Positions 12,501 through 27,500 of a stretch of 64,000 nucleotides of DNA are shown piece by piece. The notes beneath the pieces were generated by a model. That model saw nothing but the letters and a program-made list of their open reading frames with translations. It was not told the origin of the DNA and made no database searches. Source of the stretch: Paenibacillus alvei DSM 29. Lineage in GTDB: Bacteria; Bacillota; Bacilli; Paenibacillales; Paenibacillaceae. The translations under genes and the position numbers were made by a program. The stretch lies in assembly GCF_000293805.1 (NCBI RefSeq), contig NZ_AMBZ01000008.1, positions 62,001 to 126,000 on the forward strand, read 5' to 3'. The first letter of the stretch is position 1; every line of letters starts with the position of its first letter.

Positions 12501-15500
12501 CTCCAGCGTACGTTCGACGATGATGCCGACAGGCTGCTCAGCAGTTACGCCATGCTCCCTCAGCTTCCAGGCAAGCTGGTTCGCCTTCCGGTTCAGTTCC
12601 CCGTAGGTCAACTGCTTGCTGCCGCAGACAACAGCTATGGAATCCGGCGTCTGCTCCGCCTGTTCCGCGAACAGCTCGTGAATAGTTTTGTCGTTCGGAA
12701 CCACCATTGCAGTGTTGTTAAATCCATTTTGCAACTGGCTCTCTTCCTCAACGGTTACCATCTTCAATTCAGACAGGCTTGCTTGAGGATTATTCAACAC
12801 AGCAGTAACCAATTGCTCGAAATGACTTGCCATTCGCTCAATCGTGCTCGGCTTGAACAAATCTGTCGCGAATTCAATGCTGCATACGATTTCAGTACCA
12901 TCCTCTTCGGCTTGGAAGGTCAAATCGAATTTGGATACGGTATGCTCATTTTGGGCCTGCTGGAGTCGCACTCCGTCAATGCTCATTTCACCTTGTTCCG
13001 CATTTTGCAAAATAAACATCGTATCGAATACCGGATTACGGCTCATGTCGCGCATCACTTGCACTCGCTCGACGATTTCCTCAAACGGATAGTTCTGATT
13101 CTCGAATGCACCCAGCGTCGTTTCTTTTATTTCGCCCAAATAAGTCAGGAATGGCTTGCTCGCAGCCGGATAACTGCGTATTGCCAGCGTGTTGACGAAC
13201 ATGCCGATCAGTGGCTGTAAGTCTCCATGGTTGCGTCCTGCAATTGGCGTTCCGACAATAATGTCTTCCTGTGCGGAATACTTGTGCAGCATTGTCATGT
13301 ACAGGGCCAAAAGCACCATATACATTGTCGTTCCGCTGTCCTTCGCAATTTGCCGCAAGCCAGCGCTCTTCACTGGATCAAGGGCAAACTGCAGCAAACT
13401 ACCGCGGAAGCTTTGCGTAGTTGGACGAACAAAATCCGTCGGCAATTCCAACACCGGAAGCTCTCCGCCCAATACTTTCTGCCAATAAGCCTCCTGTTGT
13501 GTCAATGCTGCTTGCTGGGCCTCCGATTGCTGCCACACCGCATAATCCTTATATTGAATCCGTAGAGGCGGAAGCTCCTCTCCGTCGTACAAGCGAACAA
13601 ACTCATTGATAAGAATGCCCATCGACGTTCCGTCTGAAATGATATGGTGCATGTCGAACATAAGCGTAAAGCGTTCCGCTGACAATTCGATTACCCCGAT
13701 GCGCAGCAGCGGCGGCTTTTCCAATTGGAAGGCACGCACAAATTGCTGCATATATTTCGGCGCATCTTCCTCGTTAGCGTGAATATGCTCAATTGCGAAA
13801 TCTGCTTCTGGGTGAATGCGCTGCACAGGCTGACCGTTCACAATTTCAAAGCCAGTCCGCAACGTCTCATGGCGTGCAATCAGCTTCTTAAAAGCAGATT
13901 CCAATCGCCCAATATCTAAAGTCCCTTCAAGCAGCAACATGTTCGGCATATTGTAGCTCAGTTCGGCTCCTTCGAGCTGATGTAGAATATACAGGCGCTT
14001 TTGAGCAGATGACACTGGATAATGCATGCTTGAAGCTGCTTCCGGTATGTGAACATGACGGCTTCCCTCTGCACTGCTGAGCCGGTTCGCCATCTCTTCG
14101 AGTGTAGGATATTGGAACACGTCTTTTAGCGGTAGTTCGATGTTAAGTTCCTGATGCAGTCGGTTCACCAGTATCGTCGCCTTCAGAGAATGTCCTCCTA
14201 CTTCGAAGAAATGATCCGTGACACTGACGCTGCCTAAGCCAAGCACATCCTGCCAGATGCCTGCAAGCTGTACTTCGAGCGGCGTCCGTGGCGCAATGCG
14301 TACACCGTCGTTCCGATTATCCTCCGGAGCTGGCAGTGCCTTGCGATCTACCTTGCCGTTCTGCGTAAGCGGAAGCTGATCCATCTGGATGAAATGCGAT
14401 GGAAGCATATAGCTCGGCAGAACTTGCCCCATAGCATTTCTGATCCCATTGGCTTCTAATGAGCGCTTTGCTACATAGTAGGCGCACAGCTGCTTCTCGC
14501 CAGCATCGGTATCGCGTGCAACAACGATTCCTTCCTGAACATCATCCAGCTTCAGCAATTGCGCCTCGATTTCGCCAAGCTCAATTCGATACCCGCGAAT
14601 TTTCACCTGTTGGTCGATACGTCCTACATATTCAATGGATCCGTCAGGCAGCCATTTCGCCAAGTCTCCGGTCCGATACATCCGTTCTCCCGGAACGAAT
14701 GGGGAATCAACGAATTTTTCTGCTGTTAACTCAGGCCGGTTCAAGTAACCTCTTGCCAGTCCGTCACCCGCAACGCATAACTCCCCTGCAACGCCTACCG
14801 GCTGCAGCTTATTGATCGCATCAACGATATATATCGACGTATTGCTGATCGGTTGTCCAATCGGAATGGTGACGGCGGTTTCTGCAACTTCGTTCACATT
14901 ATGGCAGGTGGCAAACACCGTGCTCTCCGTTGGCCCGTATACATGTTTAAGCTTGCCTGGCCCGACTTCTCTAAGCGCTTTGCGCACATGGCTGACGGAT
15001 ACCCGCTCGCCCCCGAACAAAATGGCCCGGACATTGCGCAGACATGCAGCTTGAACATCAACCAGCACGTTGAAGTACGCCGTCGTAATGAACATGACAG
15101 AAATGCTCTCTTTTACGATCATCTCAGCCAACTGTCGAACTTCCAGTAGTGTCTCTTGTGGAACGAGAACGAGCTTGGCTCCATTCAACAGAGCTCCGTA
15201 TATATCGAATGTCGATCCATCAAAGGCGTAGCTCGACAATTGGAGCACGTTATCACGATCCGTTATTCCGATATACGCAGCGCCCCTCACTACACGCACA
15301 ATATTTCGATGCGTCGTCAGATTTCCCTTCGGCTTGCCTGTCGTACCGGACGTATAGATTACGTACGCCAAATCCTCTGCGCTGCCGTCCAATTCAAGAT
15401 TTGAACCGTCGTTATCGTAGAATCGCTCATCGTCCACAGCTATAATTGCATTCAGATCAAGATCTGGTAGTTTCGCTGTCAAGCGCTGCTGTGTCAACAT

Positions 15501-18500
15501 AATGCGTGCCCCGGAATCCTTGAGCATGTACCGAATCCGATCTTCCGGGTATTCCGGATCAATCGGCACATATCCGCCCCCTGCCTTCAAGATCGCCAGT
15601 ATGCCTACGATCATATCCAGCGAGCGCTCGACCATGAATCCTACCAGCTTATCCGTTCCAACTCCTTGAGCACGCAGCGTACGTGCCAAACGGTTCGCCT
15701 GCTCATTCAGTTCGTGATATGTCAACTGAGCCGTGCCAAAGGATACAGCAATTGAATCTGGGATTCGCTTCGCCTGCTGCTCAAATAAATGGTGCAGTGT
15801 CATATCTCTCGGATATTCCGCAATCGTGTCGTTAAAGCTATGAATCATTTCTAATTTTTCGGCTTCTGTCGCCAGTTCCAGCTCCTCTATTGCAACTCGA
15901 GGATTGGCGGAAACTTGCTCAAGCACATGCATCAGGTGACCCATCAATCGCTCCATATCGGCTCGCTTGAATCGGTTGGCGTTGTAATCAAATCGAATGG
16001 AAAGCTGCTCTCCCGGAACGACAATCAAGTTGAAATCGTAATTGGTTTGCTCCTCTACCGCTACATCCGTGATCGATGGCAATCCTTGTTCGTCGACGCC
16101 CGCCTGCTCCAGCCGCTCGTCCATCGGGTAGTTCTCGAACACCATGATTTGTCTGATCGCATTTTGCTTTAACGCGGTGCGGGACTGGATTTCGTATAGC
16201 GGATAGTAATCGTATTTCCCTGATTCCAGCGCTTGCTCTTGCAGTTGCTCCATCACTTCGGCAAAGCTGATGCTTGCCTCACAATTGACGCGGATCGGAA
16301 TCGTATTGATAAACAGGCCAATCATCGTTTCGATGCCTGGAACTTCCGCCGGTCTGCCGGACACCACACTGCCAAAGACGACATCATTTGTGCCGTTGTA
16401 CTTTTGCAAAATGACGCCCCACACTGCTTGCAGCAAGGTGTTGAGCGTAACCTGATGCTGTCTCGCGGCTCGGTTGATCGAAGCGCTAAGATGAGCATCC
16501 AATTCACGGCTCAATTTCTCAGCCTTGTACAATTCGCTGTCTCCTGCAGATGATTCCTGTGGGATTACCGTAACTTGATCGTAATCAGCCAAATATGCGG
16601 ACCAGTATGACCCCGCCGCTTCTTGATCCTGATTTTCCAGCCATTCAATGTACTGGCTGTACGCGGGCACTGCCGTCGAATCTGGTGACTGCTGATTCAA
16701 TAAGGCCGAATACGTATCGAACAGCTCTTGCATCAATTGCGGCAAGCACCAGCCGTCCATCAGAATATGGTGTGAGCTCCACAGTACCCGGTATGTCAAT
16801 TCGCCCGTCTGAATGACGGACACGCGCATAAGCTCATCGTGCGCTAGATCGAATCCTCGCAGTTGATCATTGCCTGCTGTCTCCTTGATATAGGCTTGTT
16901 GTTCCTCTTTATGAAGATTGCGCACGTCAATGAATGAGTATCCAATCGATTTATGCCGGAACACAACTTGTACCGGTTCCCCTTGCGGCCCGCTGATGAA
17001 GTTCGTACGCAGCACGGCATGCCGTTTGGCCAATTCGTTCAGGCTGCGGGAGAAGAGTTCTCCATCAAGCTTGCCTTCGAGGGTAAACAGCGTTTGTTCA
17101 TGATACGCTCCTGTCTGACCGTTCATAGCGCTGTGGAACCACATTCCCTTTTGCATCGGTGTTAGTGCATATACATTTTCAATCTCGCCGATATGCTGCA
17201 TCTGAGTCACAAGCTGATCGAGCCAATCTACGCTCAGCCCCTTGAATAGAACATCGCTTGGCGTCAATTGCGGCCGTTGCTGCGCTGTACAATGAGAGAT
17301 AATTTCCTTAAGAGACGCTTTAAGCCGTTCTCCCAATTCCTCCATCGTCTCTTTGCGGAATTCCTTGGCGCTGTAGCTCAAATCGAGTGTTAACAGTCCG
17401 TCGGCAATCACGCCGTTAATATCCAGTGAATACTTGCGCTCCTGCTCATCGCTGATGTCTGAGCCGCTTGCATACGTAGATACGCTTAGCTCGTTATTGC
17501 TTAAATCCTGATCAAACTGCCCCAGGTAGTTGAAGCGAATTTGCGGTGTAGGCGCCTGAGACCAGGCTTGCTTGCCTGAATCGGTCAAATATCGGGATAA
17601 GCCGTAACCGATGCCTTTGTTCGGAATGAGGCGCAAATCCTCTTTTACTTTTTTGATTTGGGAAGCAAGGCTGCTGCCCGGCTCGATTGCCAGCTCAAAC
17701 GGATACTCAGTCGTAAACCAGCCGACAGTACGCGTAATGTCAAGGTCTTTCAAAATGGATTCACGGCCATGGCCTTCCATCGTTATTAGCACGCGTTCCA
17801 TACCGCGCCACTGCATGAGAGATCTGCCCAGCGCTGTTAGTAAAATATCATTCATATCGGTGTTATAGGCTCGATGAACGTGCTTCAGAAGCTGCTCCGT
17901 ATCATTCTGATCCCACTCGACCACAACAGATTCACTATCCCGCTGCAAGGAAGCTTCGACTTCGAAATCTGCAGGAAGGGCTGTCGATTTCGTTTGTGCA
18001 ATACGATTCCAGTATGCATGCTCCTGCTCCATTGCCTCGCTGTTCGCATGATGAGCAAGCTGTTCTGCCCATGTACGGAAGCTGTCTGTTTTCATAGGCA
18101 GACGAATCGGTTCATTCTTCATTGCCTGTTCGTAGCCAGTCGCCAAATCCTCGAGCAATATTCTCCAGGATACGCCATCGATGGCCGCATGGTGGATAAC
18201 GAGAAGCAAATGATCCCCGTCCTTGACTCGGAACAATCCAGCCTTAACCAAAGGACCCGCTTGCAGGTCGATGCCGCTCTGAATTTCGCCTGCTCTCGCT
18301 TCGATAGCTGCGCCTACATCGTCTACATTTGAATGATCCGTTAAATCAAACACTTCCATTCCGTAGAGTTCGCCTTCCGCAACAGCCCGATTCCAAAGTG
18401 AATATGACTCCTGCTCTGTCGGACGGAAAACGATGCGGAGTGCATCGTGATGCTGGATTAGCATGTGTAACGCCTTGCGTAGAGCTTCTGCGTCAAAGCC

Positions 18501-21500
18501 TTCCTTGCGATACAGCATAATCGACTGGTTGAAATGATGCGGATTCGCGAACTGCTGATGCTGGAACCAGTGAAGGATCGGCGTCATCGGCAACTCTCCG
18601 CATACTTCTCCTTGATCCGCTACTCGATTGATCGGCTGCATGTAAGGCAGAACCTGCGCGATAGTCGGATATTTGAACAGATCGCGAATTTCCAGCTTAA
18701 AGCCTGCTTGCTGCATCCTTGCCGCTACTTGAATAGACTTAATAGAATCTCCGCCTAGCTCGAAGAAGTGATCCGTTATGCCAACGCGGTCGATCCCTAG
18801 TACGGATTGCCACACAGAGGCCATCATTTGTTCGACTTCCGTACGCGGCGCAACATACTCGGCGCCAACCTGAAGGCTTCTCTCTGGAGCCGGCAGTGCT
18901 TTGCGATCCAGCTTGCCATTCGGCGCTAGCGGCATCTGCTCGAGCTGTACGAAGTAGGATGGAATCATATAGCTCGGCAGCTCTGCGGCAAGCGCTGCTC
19001 TCAAGTCGCTCACTGCTGGCTCACCGTCTGCTACATAGTAAGCGCACAGCGATTTCTGGCCGCTCTCGTCTTCCCGCGCTACGACGACCGTCTCTCTAAT
19101 CGCATCGATATTTAGAAGCGCCGTTTCCAGTTCGCCCAGCTCAATCCGGTATCCGCGGATCTTCACTTGATGGTCGATCCGTCCCAAATATTCAATATTG
19201 CCGTCTGGCAGCCATCGTGCCAGGTCGCCCGTTCTATACATCCGTTCGCCCACAGAAGATACGGTGACGAATTTCTCTGCTGTCAGCTCCGGACGGTTCC
19301 AGTATCCTCGTGCTAATCCAACACCTGCAATGCACAGTTCGCCCGCCACGCCGATCGGCTGCACCTGATTATGCCCGTTCACGATATAAATGCGCGTATT
19401 GTCAATCGGCTTGCCGATCGGCACGCTTACGTAGGCTTGACCAGGCTCGCAGTCGAAGTACGTAACATCTACCGTCGCTTCTGTCGGTCCGTATAGGTTG
19501 ATCAGACGTGCATCACTTGCTGGCGCGATGTAGCGATAGAACCGTTCTACCTGTGACACAAGCAGCGCCTCACCGCTCGTGAATACCTGCCGCAGCGGCG
19601 ACATGCCGCGCTTGCGCTCTGCTTCAGGCAGCTGCTCCACATGCTCGAGGAAGGCGTGCAGCATAGACGGCACGAAGTGCATTGTCGTGATGCCGTGACG
19701 CTCGATCGCTTCGACGATCGCTGCCGGATTCTTCTCTCCGCCAACTGGAAGCATGAGCACCTTCGAGCCGACGAAAGCCCACCAGAACAGCTCCCAGACG
19801 GATACGTCAAACGTAATCGCCGTCTTCTGCATAATGGTGTCTTCTGCGCCAATCGGATACTGCTTCTGCATCCACAGCAAGCGATTGATGACCGATGTAT
19901 GCTCGACCATAACCCCTTTTGGACGGCCAGTCGTGCCTGACGTGTAGATAATATAGGCCATATCGGTCGGCTTATTGACCGCTTCTAGATTGGAAGCATC
20001 CTCATCGTACGCTCCAGCATCGTCCAGATCGATGACGCGTCCCGCAAAGTCTATTCCTTCTCCTGCACTGCCCTGCACGAGCAGCACTTGAGCCTCGGAA
20101 TCCTCCAGCATGTACCGGATGCGATCTTCCGGATAATCCGGCGCAATCGGCACATAGGCGCCGCCGGCCTTCAGAATCCCCATAATCCCGACCATCAGCT
20201 CCAACGAACGTTCCGCCATAATGCCGACGATCTGATCCGGTACGACACCGGCCGCCCGCAATGTTCTCGCCAGTCGGTTCGAGCGTTCATTCAATTCCCG
20301 ATACGTTAAGCACTCGTCCCCGAACAGCACGGCCGCCGCATCTGGCATCCGCTGCGTCTGCTCCTCGAACATCCGATGAATCGTCTGTTCGCAAGGATAT
20401 TCGGCTGCCGTATCGTTGAATGCCGTCATCAGCTCCGCTTTCTCTGCTTCAGTTGCCAGTCGCAGCTCGCTTATGGCAATACTCGGATCAGCCGTTACCT
20501 GCTCAAGTACATGAATCAGATGATGCCGCACACGCTCCATGTCTGCCCGTTCATACATGCCGGCATTATATTCGAGGCGAATCATCATATCATCGCCAGG
20601 CATAACAACGAAATTGAAATCATAGTTCGTTTGCTCTGCCACTTGCACGTCTGTAATGTTCAATTGCCCTTGTTCGTCTCCAGCCTGCTCCATTTGCTCT
20701 TCCATCGGGTAATTTTCGAACACTAAAATATGGTTGAGCAAATCCTGCTTATGCGCGCTTACCGCCTGGATCTCATAAAGCGGATAATAATCGAATCGGC
20801 TTGACTCCAGCGCCTGCTCCTGAATTTGTCTCATCACATCGGAAAATCTGTTGTGTTCCTCGCACGCAACGCGAATCGGAATCGTATTGATAAACAGTCC
20901 GATCATTGATTCGATTCCCGGAATTTCCGCCGGTCTGCCTGATACGACGCCCCCGAACACGGCATCGCCGGTGCCATTGTACTTTTGCAGCATAATGCCC
21001 CATAACGTTTGCATTAGCGTGTTCAGTGTGACTTGATGCTGCTTCGCTACCCGATTCATCTTCGCCGTTAAGGCATCGCCTAAACTAAATACAAGATTTT
21101 CAGCTGTATAAACGTCGCTGCGTCCGCTTGATTTCTTTTGCGGCAGAACGGTTTGCTGCTCGTAACCTGCCAAATAATCGAGCCAATATGCGGATGCTGC
21201 TTTGTAATCCTGCTTGTACAGCCATTCGATATATAGACTGTACGGTGCAGTCTCTGCCCGGGTGCTTGCTCGTCCTTGCACAGAATCCGAATACGTATCG
21301 AACCATTCCTGTGTCAGCTGCGGCAAGCACCAGCCGTCCATCAGAATATGATGAGAGCTCCAAATGACGTGACTGCTGTTCGCGCTCGTTCGCAGCACCG
21401 TCACTCTCATGAGCGCATCGCGCTCCAAATCAAAACCGCGCTCCTTATCGACAATCGCCTTTGCTTCAACTTGATCCTGCTTCTCATGCTCAGGCCAATC

Positions 21501-24500
21501 GGTCAGATCTTCATAGCCGAATTCGATTTTTTTATTCCGATATACGATCTGCAATAATTCGCCGTCCCAGCCGCTGAAGAAGTTGGTGCGCAGTACTGCA
21601 TGGCGTGTGGCAAGCACTTCAAGACTATTCGCGAATAACTGTACGTCAAGCTCTCCCTGTATCGTAAAGCGAGTCTGCTCGAAATACGCACCCGCCTTGC
21701 CATCCATGGCGCTATGGAACCACATTCCCTTCTGCATCGGAGTTAGCGTGTAAATGTTCTCGATTTCCCCGATATCCTTCGTCTGCTCCGCGATGCGATT
21801 CATATCCTCAATGCCGAGACCTTTCACCAATACGTCGCTTGGCGTCAGCTCAGGCTTATCTTTCGCGATGCAGTGCGCGATAATTGCCTGCAGTCCTTCC
21901 CGAAGCAAGCAAGCCAGCCGTTCGATCGTGTCGCGGTGATATTGCTTGCTGCTATAGCTAATTTCCAAGGCAAGAGATCCATCCGAGATCATGCCGTTAA
22001 TATCCAGTGTACTCGTGCGTGTGTGGCGCGCGCTTAGCTCCGCTCCACCCGAGTACGGCGATACTTCCATTTCATTATTTTGCAAGTCCTGATCGAATTG
22101 CCCCAAATAGTTGAAGCTGATTTCCGGACGCAATGCTGTTTTTGAACGAACCTCAGAACCATTGCTGGAATCCGCTAAATAACGATAAATTCCGTACCCG
22201 ATGCCTTTGTTCGGAATGCGTCGCAGGTTTTCCTTCATTTGCTTGATTCGGTAGGATAAGCTTTTGTCCGGATCACTTTCAAGCAGGAATGGATATTCGC
22301 TTGTGAACCATCCTACCGTGCGCGATATATCAACTGTCGGCACAATATTCTCCCTACCATGTCCTTCAAGCGTAACCAACACGCGATCATGTCCGCTCCA
22401 TACTTGTACGGCAATGCCGAGAGCTGCCAGCAGAATGTCGTTCATTTCCGTATTATAAGCCCGGTGAACATGCTTCAAGAGCTGATCCGTTTCCTCGCGG
22501 TTCCATTCTACGACGACGGATGCACTATCTTGTTGCAAGGATATCTCCGCATCGAAATCCTTCGGCAAGGCAGCGATCGCGGTTACATCCGCTTCAATCC
22601 GCTCCCAGACGGCTTTTTCTTCTTCCATTGCTGCGCTATTGGCATATGCGGCAAGCTGGCTTGCCCATGTGCGGTAGCTGTCCGTTTTGGATGGCAGACG
22701 GACTGGCTCGCCCTTCAAGGACTGCTCATACCCGGAAGCGATATCCTCCAGCAATATGCGCCAGGATACTCCGTCAACGACGCCATGGTGCATGACGATC
22801 AGGAGATGGTCTCCTTCGTCGGTTTGGAACAATCCTGCTCTCACCAATGGCCCATTATGCAGGTCAAAGCCGCTCTGAATCTCATTGGCCTTGGTTTCAA
22901 TAACTTGGCGAACCTCATCTTCACCACGATCTGAAGCATTTCCTCTCAGATCCAACACGTCCAGATGGAACAATTCTCCTTCTTCAATTGCCCGGTTCCA
23001 GGCCATGTACTCCCCTTGTTCGTTGCGGCGGAATACGATGCGAAGTGCATCATGATGCACCGTTACCGCTTGCAGCGTGCTGCGAATGGCAGCTTCATCG
23101 AAGCCTTGCTTTTTGAATAGCATGACTGACTGATTATAATGATGCGGGTCTTCGAATTGCTGTTCGAAAAACCAGCTGAGAATCGGAGTAAGCGGCACTT
23201 CGCCCGATACTTCTGCTTGATCCGCAATTTTGCTTGCCTGCTGCAAATGGGAACCAAGCTGAGCAATCGTCGGGTACTTGAACAAATCGCGAATTTCCAG
23301 CTTGTAGCCTGCTTGTAGCAAACGGGACGCGACTTGAATAGACTTGATTGAATCGCCACCAAGCTCAAAGAAATGATCCAAAATGCCGACTCGTTCAACG
23401 CCAAGCACGGTTTGCCAGACAATGGCGAGTGCTTGCTCCGCTTCCGTCCGCGGCGCAACGTATTCTACGCCTGTATGCGCACCGCCTTCCGGAGCCGGGA
23501 GCGCCTTGCGGTCGACTTTGCCGTTCGGCGTAAGCGGCAATCGTTCCAATTGAACGAAAAATGACGGAATCATATAAGCCGGCAATTCGTCCGCCAAAGC
23601 GTTTCTCATTTCGCTTACTGTCAATTCACGATCTGCTGTGAAATAGGCGCATAGTGCTTTCGTGCCGTTTTGATCCTCACGCGCTACGACGACGCTTTCT
23701 CTCACGGACTCCACCTTCAGGAGCTTGGATTCGACTTCGCCGATTTCGATGCGATACCCGCGAATTTTCACTTGGTGGTCGATGCGGCCTAAATATTCGA
23801 TGTTTCCATCCGGCATCCAACGAGCCAGATCTCCGGTACGATACAGCCGCTGTTCTGGATAAAATGGATCGACGACGAATTTCTCTTCTGTTAAATCTGG
23901 CCGATTCCAATATCCGCGGCCCACGCATGGCCCGCCAATATATAATTCGCCGATGACCCCAACCGGAAGTAAATTCCGCTGGCTATCCATCATATACATC
24001 GTAACGCCTGGCATCGGTTTACCGATCGGCAAAGCTCTCGGGATGTCCCGAGTTGTCGGTTCGTAATAACTGGAATCGATGCATGTCTCTGTTACCCCAT
24101 AGCTGTTAATTATGCGGAACTGAGAGCCGAAACGATCAAGCAGTTTCTGGAACTCTTCCGGCGGGCAATAGTCCGCCCCTACGACTGCGAGTTTCAAGCT
24201 GCTGATGTCCAGCTTGTTATCATACACGTATTCCATGAGCGGAATAACGATAGACGGCGTGCAATCGAACATTTGAATGCGATGTTCTCGAATCAGTTCG
24301 TATATTTCAGCCGGGTTCGCGCGTGCGTCCTCAGGGCAGAGGATCAGCTCGCCGCCGTGCAGCAGTGCCCGAATCAAATCACCTGAAAATACGTCGAACG
24401 AGAAGCTTGCCCATTGCATCCAGCGGATGCCTTCTGTGCCTTCTTCCCGCAGATGATATTCTTGTTCCCAAGCTCTTGACAGAACTTCCAGCTGCCTGTG

Positions 24501-27500
24501 CTCAATCATGACGCCTTTCGGTTGGCCTGTCGTGCCCGACGTATAAATGACGTAAGCCAAATGCGATGGTTCATTTACCATTTCCAGATTGGAAGCATCC
24601 TCGGCATAGGATGACTCCTCGTCCAGCATCACCCAAGTGCCCCCGAACGCAGAACGCGACTGCAAATGGCTTTGCGAAACGAGCACGCTCGAGTTCGAAT
24701 TCTCCAGCATGTAGGCAATGCGCTCTTCCGGATATTTCGGATCAATCGGCACATAAGCGCCTCCGGCTTTCAAAATCGCCATAATCCCCACGATCATGTC
24801 CACAGAACGATCAGCCAAAATACCTACAAGCTGTTCAGGCCGAACACCGTGCTTGCGCAATGTTCGTGCCAAACGATTCGCTTTCTCATTCAACTCACGG
24901 TACGATAATTGTTCATTCTCGTCCGTTACCGCAATTCGATTTGGAGTAAGCTCCACCTGTGCTTCAAAGAGCTGGTGGACTGTATGTTCTTGCGAAATCG
25001 TTGTCGTATCGCTATTGAACACGAATCGAATCTGTTCTTGTTCTTCCTGTGTCAGCATGCCAAGCTCGGCAATTTGCAGCTCTGGTGATTGCGCGATCGA
25101 ATGAAGCAGTTGTCTAAAATGGTTAGCCATTCTTACGATCGTATCTCGCGTATATAGAGCCGAAGCGTATTCGATGCTGCAAGCCAGCCCGTCCGTTCCT
25201 TCCGCTACGTCCAAGCTGAGATCGAATTTTGAGACCTGATGCTCGAAAGCGTACGGCTTTAATTGAAGACCAGGAAGCTCGAAATCTTTGTTATCCATAT
25301 TTTGCAGCGAGAACATCGTATCGAATAACGGGTTGCGACTCATGTCTCTTGTCACACGAAGCTTCTCTACGAGCTCTTCGAACGGATATTCTTGATTCTC
25401 AAATGCAGATAGCGCCTGCTCCTTCACTTGATTCAAGTACGCACGGAACGGCATTTCCCCAGCAGGGTGATTGCGAATTGCTAATGTATTCACGAACATG
25501 CCGATCAGCGGCTGCAAATCATCATGTGTTCTGCCCGCATTTGTCGTGCCGACAACAATATCTTCTTGGCCTGTATACTTGTGCAGCAGCACTGTATAAG
25601 CCGCAAAAAGCACCATGTATAACGTCGTTCCACTATTCGCGGCAAGACGATGCAGACCTTCGCTAATGTTCGTGTCGACCTCAAATTCATACGTTTCACC
25701 TTCATAGCTCTGGACGGCTGGACGCGCATAATCCGTTGGCAGCTCCAATACCGGCAGCTCGCCGGCAAATGTGTGCAGCCAATAAGCTTCCTGCTGCTTC
25801 ATTCGTGCCTGCTGTGCTTCCGAATGCTGCCAAGCCGCATAGTCTTTATATTGAATCCGAAGCGGAGGAAGCTCCTCCCCGCCATAGAGACGAACGAATT
25901 CTTCCACTACGATTCCCATAGACGCGCCGTCGGAGATAATATGGTGCATGTCATAGAGTAGGATATGGCGTTCCGGTTCCAGTTCAATTAGGCCGACCCG
26001 CAGCAGCGGCGGTGTTTTCAAATCAAACGCACGTATGAACTCGCGGGATTTCTGCGCTGCTTCCGCGTCTCCGTTTGCCTGCATATATTCCACCGCAAAG
26101 CTGACATCCTGATGCACCTTTTGCACCGTTTCGCCGTCAACCAACTCGAATCCCGTGCGCAGCGTCTCATGGCGAGCAATCAGTTTTTGGAAGGCCTCTT
26201 CAAATCGTCCCCGATCAAGCTGCCCCTCCAGCAGCATTGCTCCCGGCATATTGTAGCTTTGCTCTGCTCCTTCCAGCTGCTGTAGAACGAACAGCCGCTT
26301 TTGCGCCGAGGACACCTTGTAATGCTCGCTTTCGCGAACGATCTCAATTGCACTAAATTCCTGCTGCTCCATTCCTTCTATTAGAAGAGCCAATTCCTCG
26401 ATCGTCGGATTGCGGAACAGCTCCCGCAGTGGAACATTCACGTTCAGCTCTTTGTGGAGCTTGCTAACCAACGCAGCCGCACGAAGAGAATGCCCCCCAA
26501 GTGCAAAGAAATTATCCTTAATGCCAACTTTCTCGACAGTGAGCGACTCCTGCCAGATTAGTACAAGCTGTTCTTCCAGCGGTGTGCGGGGAGCAACGTA
26601 TTCCGTGCCGATGGCGATATTGGCTTGTGGATCAGGCAGTGCCTTGCGATCCAGCTTGCCGCTCGGCGTAAGCGGAAACTGATCCATTTGCACAAAATGA
26701 GAAGGGATCATATAATCCGGCAACTCGGCAGATAGTGACTCCCTTAGTTCATTTACAGTAAGCTCACGTTCCGCCACCATATATGCACACAGCATCTGCT
26801 GTCCGTTCCCATCCTGCCGGGCTATCGCAAGTGCTTCTCTTACGCCTTCTATTTTCAACAAGCTCGACTCAATTTCGCCCAGCTCGATTCGGAAGCCGCG
26901 GATTTTGACCTGATGGTCGATTCGCCCCAAGTACTCGATCGTTCCGTCAGGCAGCCATCTGGCGGAATCCCCAGTACGATATATGCGTTCGCCTGGTGCA
27001 TACGGATGGGACGTAAACTTCTCGTCAGTAAGCGCGGGACGATTCAAGTAGCCTCTCGCCAGCCCCACGCCTGCAATGCATAATTCTCCGGGAACTTGCA
27101 TCGGCTGCAGCTCGCCGGAAGGATTCAAAATCAGCACGCGTGCATTCGAGATCGGCGTTCCAATCGTAATCGCCTGCCCTTTCTCCAAGCCGCTTGCGCA
27201 TGTCGTTACAACGCTATTCTCTGTCGGGCCATATTCATTGAACAGTTCCACATGGGGCAGCAGTTCTTTGCTTCTAGCAACCAATGCGCTGCTGACAGCC
27301 TCGCCGGCCAGTGTCACTTTCCGCAGCGTGGACGCTGATTCAGAATCCGCCACGTTGAGCAATGCTCCGTACAAATTCGGAACACAGATGAAATGCGTTA
27401 TGTTCGATTGACGGATTGCAGCATGTAAAGCCAACGGATCCTTTGCTTCTTCTTCCTTCAACAGATATAAGCCGGCACCAGACAAAAGGGAACTGAAGGC

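Noticed and set aside
3692-12709. Long direct repeats as a mobile element
   Set aside because: Both copies are in-frame A-T coding sequence with no transposase or terminal repeats; gene conversion explains them better.
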